NCBI GenBank assembly: GCA_002366645.1
Contig: DFBM01000150.1
Span: 1 to 27,941 of the forward strand
Direction: 5' to 3'
Length of the DNA: 27,941 bases
Origin: Rhodobacterales bacterium UBA3080
GTDB taxonomy: Bacteria > Pseudomonadota > Alphaproteobacteria > Rhodobacterales > Rhodobacteraceae
Position 1 is the first letter of the stretch; the number at the start of each line of letters is the position of its first letter. A model generated the notes under the pieces. That model saw only the letters and a program-made list of their open reading frames with translations, was not told where the DNA came from and did no database searches. Shown here in pieces: positions 24,647 to 27,941 of the stretch. The position numbers were made by a program, and so were the translations under genes.

Positions 24647-26022
24647 CACGCGATCCGCTTTTCAATCACGGACAACAACGCCCGTACCGACTGGCATGCG
24701 CCGCCCTTTGCCCGCCCCGGTTTTGCAACCGGAGTCCATCCGTAAATATCCAGATGTGCAAAAATTGGAGTATTTTCTACGAAACGGCGCAGGAACAATG
24801 CGGCTGTCACCGCACCCGCCATGCCACCCGACGGGGCGTTGTCGAGATCGGCAACGCCGGGTTCGATCAGCTCCTCGTATGGCTCCCAAAACGGCAGCCG
24901 CCATAACGGGTCCGCTTTCGTGTCAGCAGCTTCAGCGATATCCGTCGCCAGTGCCTCGTCATCGGTGAAAAAGGGGGGTAAATCCGGACCCAACGCTGCC
25001 CGCGCCGCACCAGTCAAAGTCGCCAGACACAACAACATGTCCGGTTCTTCTTCGTCCGCAAGTGTCAAAGCATCCGCCAAAACCAACCGTCCCTCTGCAT
25101 CGGTATTGTTAACCTCGACCGTCAATCCTTTGCGGCTGGTCAGGATATCCTGCGGTCGGAATGCTTCCGCCGAAATGGAGTTTTCCACCGCCGGAACCAG
25201 CACCCTAAGCCGGACATTCAGCCCTAGCGCCATAATCATATGCGCCAACGCCATGACATTTGCGCTGCCGCCCATGTCCTTTTTCATCAAGCCCATCGAT
25301 GTCCCAAGTTTAATATTCAGGCCGCCAGTGTCAAAACAAACGCCCTTACCGACAAGCGATATCGTCGGTGCGCCGAGGGGACCCCAATGCAAATCAAGCA
25401 ATCGCGGCGCCTGACCCGAGGCCCTGCCCACCGCATGAATCATCGGTAAATTTTCATTCAACAGCCGATCTCCGGCAATCACCGTGACCTTCGCATCGTG
25501 TTGCTCACCCAGGGTTCGGAACGCCGCCTCCAATGCCTCTGGCCCCATATCTGATGCAGGTGTATTGATTAGGTCCCGCGCTAGCGCATCGCCTTCGGCC
25601 AGAATTTCCAGCCGACGAGCGTCTACCTCAACCGGCGCTATTAACCGTGCCTTTACAGCACCCGCATCCTTATATCGCGAAAATCTGTAGTTCGACAGCA
25701 GCCACCCTAAAGCCTCATTATCCATCTCGTCCGTCGCGATACCTTCCACAACCCGGTAGGCACCCTTCGGCAGCTTTTGTGCGGCCGATGCCAGATGGAA
25801 CCGTCCACGCCCACGTTGCTGCGCAGTCCCCCAGCCGACGAGAACCGCTGCTATGCGGCCGGAATCGGGTAGCAACGCAACCTCACCGAGGTTTCCGGTA
25901 AAACCCGTTACGCCTAACCAGTCATGTTGAGCCGGTGTCAGCCCCGCAGGATAGTCCGCCCCCTTCTCGACCACATAGAGCGGTATTGTGGAACTTGTGC
26001 CCTCGACGAAACGATCAGCCAT
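24646..26022 (-). CDS. Leucyl aminopeptidase family (M17) metallopeptidase
   Basis: This 458-residue M17 enzyme uses two divalent metals to release N-terminal residues. GKGVCFDTGGLNIK carries metal-binding Lys and Asp residues, and NTDAEGRLVLAD is the family signature. The N-terminal domain is shorter and more divergent than in E. coli PepA, so I leave the symbol blank. AGGAG is 7 nt before ATG 26022. It overlaps the NlpC/P60 gene, and the Hpt-like gene lies 64 nt upstream on the same strand. It is probably cytoplasmic and could trim peptides freed from cell wall. Confidence 0.93.
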   Translation of the reverse strand: MADRFVEGTSSTIPLYVVEKGADYPAGLTPAQHDWLGVTGFTGNLGEVALLPDSGRIAAVLVGWGTAQQRGRGRFHLASAAQKLPKGAYRVVEGIATDEMDNEALGWLLSNYRFSRYKDAGAVKARLIAPVEVDARRLEILAEGDALARDLINTPASDMGPEALEAAFRTLGEQHDAKVTVIAGDRLLNENLPMIHAVGRASGQAPRLLDLHWGPLGAPTISLVGKGVCFDTGGLNIKLGTSMGLMKKDMGGSANVMALAHMIMALGLNVRLRVLVPAVENSISAEAFRPQDILTSRKGLTVEVNNTDAEGRLVLADALTLADEEEPDMLLCLATLTGAARAALGPDLPPFFTDDEALATDIAEAADTKADPLWRLPFWEPYEELIEPGVADLDNAPSGGMAGAVTAALFLRRFVENTPIFAHLDIYGWTPVAKPGRAKGGACQSVRALLSVIEKRIA

Positions 26023-26086
26023 CAGGTTTCTCCTGTGTAAGATGCTAGCCCTAAATTAATCCGCCACACCAGAACCACAAGGCCTG

Positions 26087-26464
26087 TTACGCACTATCGT
26101 CGAAAACCGAAAACAACGAGACCTCTGCCAACCTGTTCAGCCGCCCGACAACCGCCGATAATGCCGCTATTTCGGCATCTCGTGCACAAATCAGTACATC
26201 TGACGCGACGTTCGCCACCGCCGACAGCCCGATCTGGCTGGCAACCCCGCAGATATGCACCGCATGACGATAGCACATTGTCAGATCTTCGTCCCGCAAT
26301 GCCCGATCCAGACGACCGAGCCGGTCTGCCATGTCGAACGTCGCCTGTTCGACAATTTCTTCATAGCGAACCTCCCCGACCGCTTTCTTCAAATTGTTAA
26401 TAACCGTATAGTCCACACCCTCACCCACGGCTTCCGCCGTGTGCATCCGGTAAATTTGACCCAT
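26087..26464 (-). CDS. Hpt-like helical protein lacking the phosphorylatable His
   Basis: This 125-residue protein looks all-helical. Residues 68-79, AVHICGVASQIG, line up with the Hpt signature AH.LKG.A..LG, but the phosphate-accepting His is Val69 and the Lys is Cys72; His70 is shifted by one. The preceding ATFDMADRLGRLDRALRDED and following LSAVVGRLNRLAEVSL look like Hpt helices. I infer a degenerate Hpt fold and no proven phosphotransfer. I recall similar proteins beside leucyl aminopeptidase in Rhodobacteraceae. GGAG is 7 nt before ATG 26464. No histidine kinase or response regulator is in the window. Confidence 0.72.
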   Translation of the reverse strand: MGQIYRMHTAEAVGEGVDYTVINNLKKAVGEVRYEEIVEQATFDMADRLGRLDRALRDEDLTMCYRHAVHICGVASQIGLSAVANVASDVLICARDAEIAALSAVVGRLNRLAEVSLFSVFDDSA

Positions 26465-26590
26465 TTACATGCTCCCCTCACTCTCGCAATTTTCAAATTA
26501 CTCCCTATTTCTGAAAAAACAGTTATCAACCAACAAGTTCTTGAAAAACTGCTGGAAACTCAGCAATAAGGGCAAAACGAGGAGCCACAC

Positions 26591-27244
26591 ATGAAATACG
26601 CCAAACCACTGCCATCTTACCTATCCAAACGCTACACCGGTTGGCGTGCGACACAGTTTGAAGAAAACAAGGCTTGGTATGCGCGACTTGCAGACGAGGG
26701 CCAGCGCCCCCGCGCAATGCTTATTTCCTGTTGTGATAGCCGCGTGCATGTCACGGCCATTTTTGGCGCGGAAACCGGTGAATTCTTCATCCACCGGAAC
26801 ATCGCCAACCTTGTGCCCGAATATAAACCATCCGAAGATTTTCACGGGACCTCGGCCGCGATTGAATATGCCGTGCGGTATTTACATGTGTCCAACCTAT
26901 TGGTCGTCGGCCACTCGGATTGCGGCGGAGTTAAAGGTTGCATGGATATGTGCTGCGGCAACGCCCCCGATCTTGAAGATGAATCCAGTTTCATCGGCCG
27001 CTGGATGGACATCCTGCGCCCCGGATTTGATCGCATCAAAGACTTTGAGGGCACCCCTGCGGAACGCCTGACCGCGCTCGAAAAACAAGGGGTGGTTGTG
27101 AGCCTAGAAAATCTTATGACTTTCCCGTTTGTCCGCGATGCAGTCGAGGCCGGCACGCTGGCGATCCACGGGTTGTGGAACGACATACGCGACGGCAGCA
27201 TCGAGGTTTACGACGGTAAAACCGGCGAGTTCGAGGGGATTTAA
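26591..27244 (+). CDS. Beta-class carbonic anhydrase
   Basis: This 217-residue enzyme interconverts carbon dioxide and bicarbonate. The zinc ligands are Cys47 in CCDSRV, His108 and Cys111 in GHSDCGG; the Asp49-Arg51 pair of the active site is also present. Length and motifs match standard beta carbonic anhydrases, with cytoplasmic location expected. GGAG is 8 nt before the ATG. It is divergent from the Hpt-like gene (126-nt gap) and ends 1 nt before the stop of the DUF4139 gene on the other strand. Confidence 0.95.
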   Translation: MKYAKPLPSYLSKRYTGWRATQFEENKAWYARLADEGQRPRAMLISCCDSRVHVTAIFGAETGEFFIHRNIANLVPEYKPSEDFHGTSAAIEYAVRYLHVSNLLVVGHSDCGGVKGCMDMCCGNAPDLEDESSFIGRWMDILRPGFDRIKDFEGTPAERLTALEKQGVVVSLENLMTFPFVRDAVEAGTLAIHGLWNDIRDGSIEVYDGKTGEFEGI

Positions 27245-27245
27245 C

Positions 27246-27941
27246 CTAACGGAACCCCAGTTCTTTCCCTTTCGGCCAGTCGAAAGAATATACAAAACTG
27301 ACCGTTTTCTCGCCGCCTGTAGGCAGATTAAACGCCCAGGACAACACGCCTCGCTTGCCGTCAACATCCGTTTGTGTTGGCGTCGGGCGGGCGTCAATCT
27401 TGATTTCCAGATCTTCCTGCTCGGAGTATGGAACGCGGTCATACAAAACCACATCCCACGCAGTTCCCGTCAGGTTTTCAACCTTTAGCGAGTATTCCTC
27501 GACCTTGTCATTGCTGCTTGTGAACACGCCGGATTCACCCGATTCACGGAATAACGTCACCCGTTCCGTTGTAATCCCGTCAATTTCCCCGAATGCCAGA
27601 TCAATCGATTGCCCTGCCGCGATCATCGGAAAATCGTCCGTTTGCCCGATAAACGCGCCATCCCGATAAAGGCGTGCAAAACCGGGCAGATATGGGGCCG
27701 AACTATCGTTTTTCAGGTCCGCATATAGATACGCGTTGCTGTCCAGCAGCGGGGTTGCCCGCGCGGTCAAATCGACGTCAAAAGTTGTTTCGTCGATAGC
27801 AAAAAGTACCTCCGCTCCGTCGCCATCCAGCCGGATCGTATCTGGCAAATGGTATATCGCTGTCAGGCCCTGAAAATCTAGCGAAGCCGTTAAACGATCT
27901 GCTTGGGATTCTTCCGCCACCATCTCCATCATTACCGGCGC
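27246..27941 (-). CDS. DUF4139 / MuiA-family protein, C-terminal part
   Basis: The frame is open at the window edge, so only the C-terminal 231 or so residues are seen, from APVMMEMVAEE onward. The segment is beta-rich, with YLYADLKNDSSAPYLPGFARLYRDG and VPYSEQEDLEIKI, typical of DUF4139 proteins (mucoidy inhibitor MuiA family). These are usually exported, but the signal peptide would lie outside the window. The biochemical role is unknown. It is tail to tail with the carbonic anhydrase gene with a 1-nt gap. Confidence 0.8.
   Translation of the reverse strand, partial: APVMMEMVAEESQADRLTASLDFQGLTAIYHLPDTIRLDGDGAEVLFAIDETTFDVDLTARATPLLDSNAYLYADLKNDSSAPYLPGFARLYRDGAFIGQTDDFPMIAAGQSIDLAFGEIDGITTERVTLFRESGESGVFTSSNDKVEEYSLKVENLTGTAWDVVLYDRVPYSEQEDLEIKIDARPTPTQTDVDGKRGVLSWAFNLPTGGEKTVSFVYSFDWPKGKELGFR

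Noticed and set aside
1..27941. Mobile element, prophage, defence island or biosynthetic cluster
   Set aside because: No transposase, integrase, terminal repeats, phage genes or recognised defence genes were found; gene content is core-like.

Overview
The window looks like chromosomal core sequence from an alphaproteobacterium of the Rhodobacteraceae (Roseobacter-like). The basis is gene content and protein style: a TIGR02786-type AddB, a short FtsK of about 867 residues, a roseobacter-style PfkB, accD overlapping folC, a leucyl aminopeptidase overlapping an NlpC/P60 peptidase, and a DUF6478-like protein. This assignment is inferred from recalled families, not from a search. I see no rRNA, tRNA, CRISPR array, phage, transposase or integrase, and genes fill almost the whole window.

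Layout. 1-6848 (minus strand): a run reading dapC-like aminotransferase, ftsK, lolA, tsaE, addB (cut by the window start). 6960-8836 (minus): an amidase and a P-loop kinase-like protein with overlapping ends. 8911-13211 (plus): ubiH-family hydroxylase, a small membrane protein with a frameshifted C-terminus, gabD and pfkB. 13322-14305 (minus): hslO. 14443-14880 (plus): a Nudix hydrolase, meeting a PAP2 phosphatase (minus) tail to tail. 15747-16289 (plus): a DUF2799-type lipoprotein. 16286-20527 (minus): ilvD, a lipoprotein, a DUF6478-like protein and an MltB-type transglycosylase. 20667-23826 (plus): a CPBP protease, then accD and folC. 23834-26464 (minus): an Hpt-like protein, leucyl aminopeptidase and NlpC/P60 peptidase. 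26591-27244 (plus): beta-carbonic anhydrase. 27246-27941 (minus): the C-terminal part of a DUF4139/MuiA protein.

The genes are mostly housekeeping: chromosome segregation and recombination (FtsK, AddB), tRNA modification (TsaE), envelope upkeep (LolA, MltB, NlpC/P60, lipoproteins), diaminopimelate, branched-chain amino acid, fatty acid, folate and ubiquinone synthesis, and redox or stress functions (Hsp33, carbonic anhydrase, GabD). Pairs with 1-4 nt overlaps (amidase/kinase, accD/folC, LAP/NlpC, lipoprotein/DUF6478) suggest translational coupling.

Nothing here looks like a new defence, mobile or biosynthetic system. The points most worth a second look are small: pfkB has no ATG, GTG or TTG start and seems to begin at ATT; the membrane protein at 10210 has its last membrane segment in the -1 frame after an A-run; an Hpt-like protein lacks the phosphorylatable His; a PAP2 phosphatase has Glu in place of the motif-2 His; four TGTAC repeats at 11-bp spacing lie next to a perfect hairpin between pfkB and hslO; and tsaE is followed directly by addB, without the amgK-murU pair often found between them. 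No stretch over 300 bases lacks a gene.
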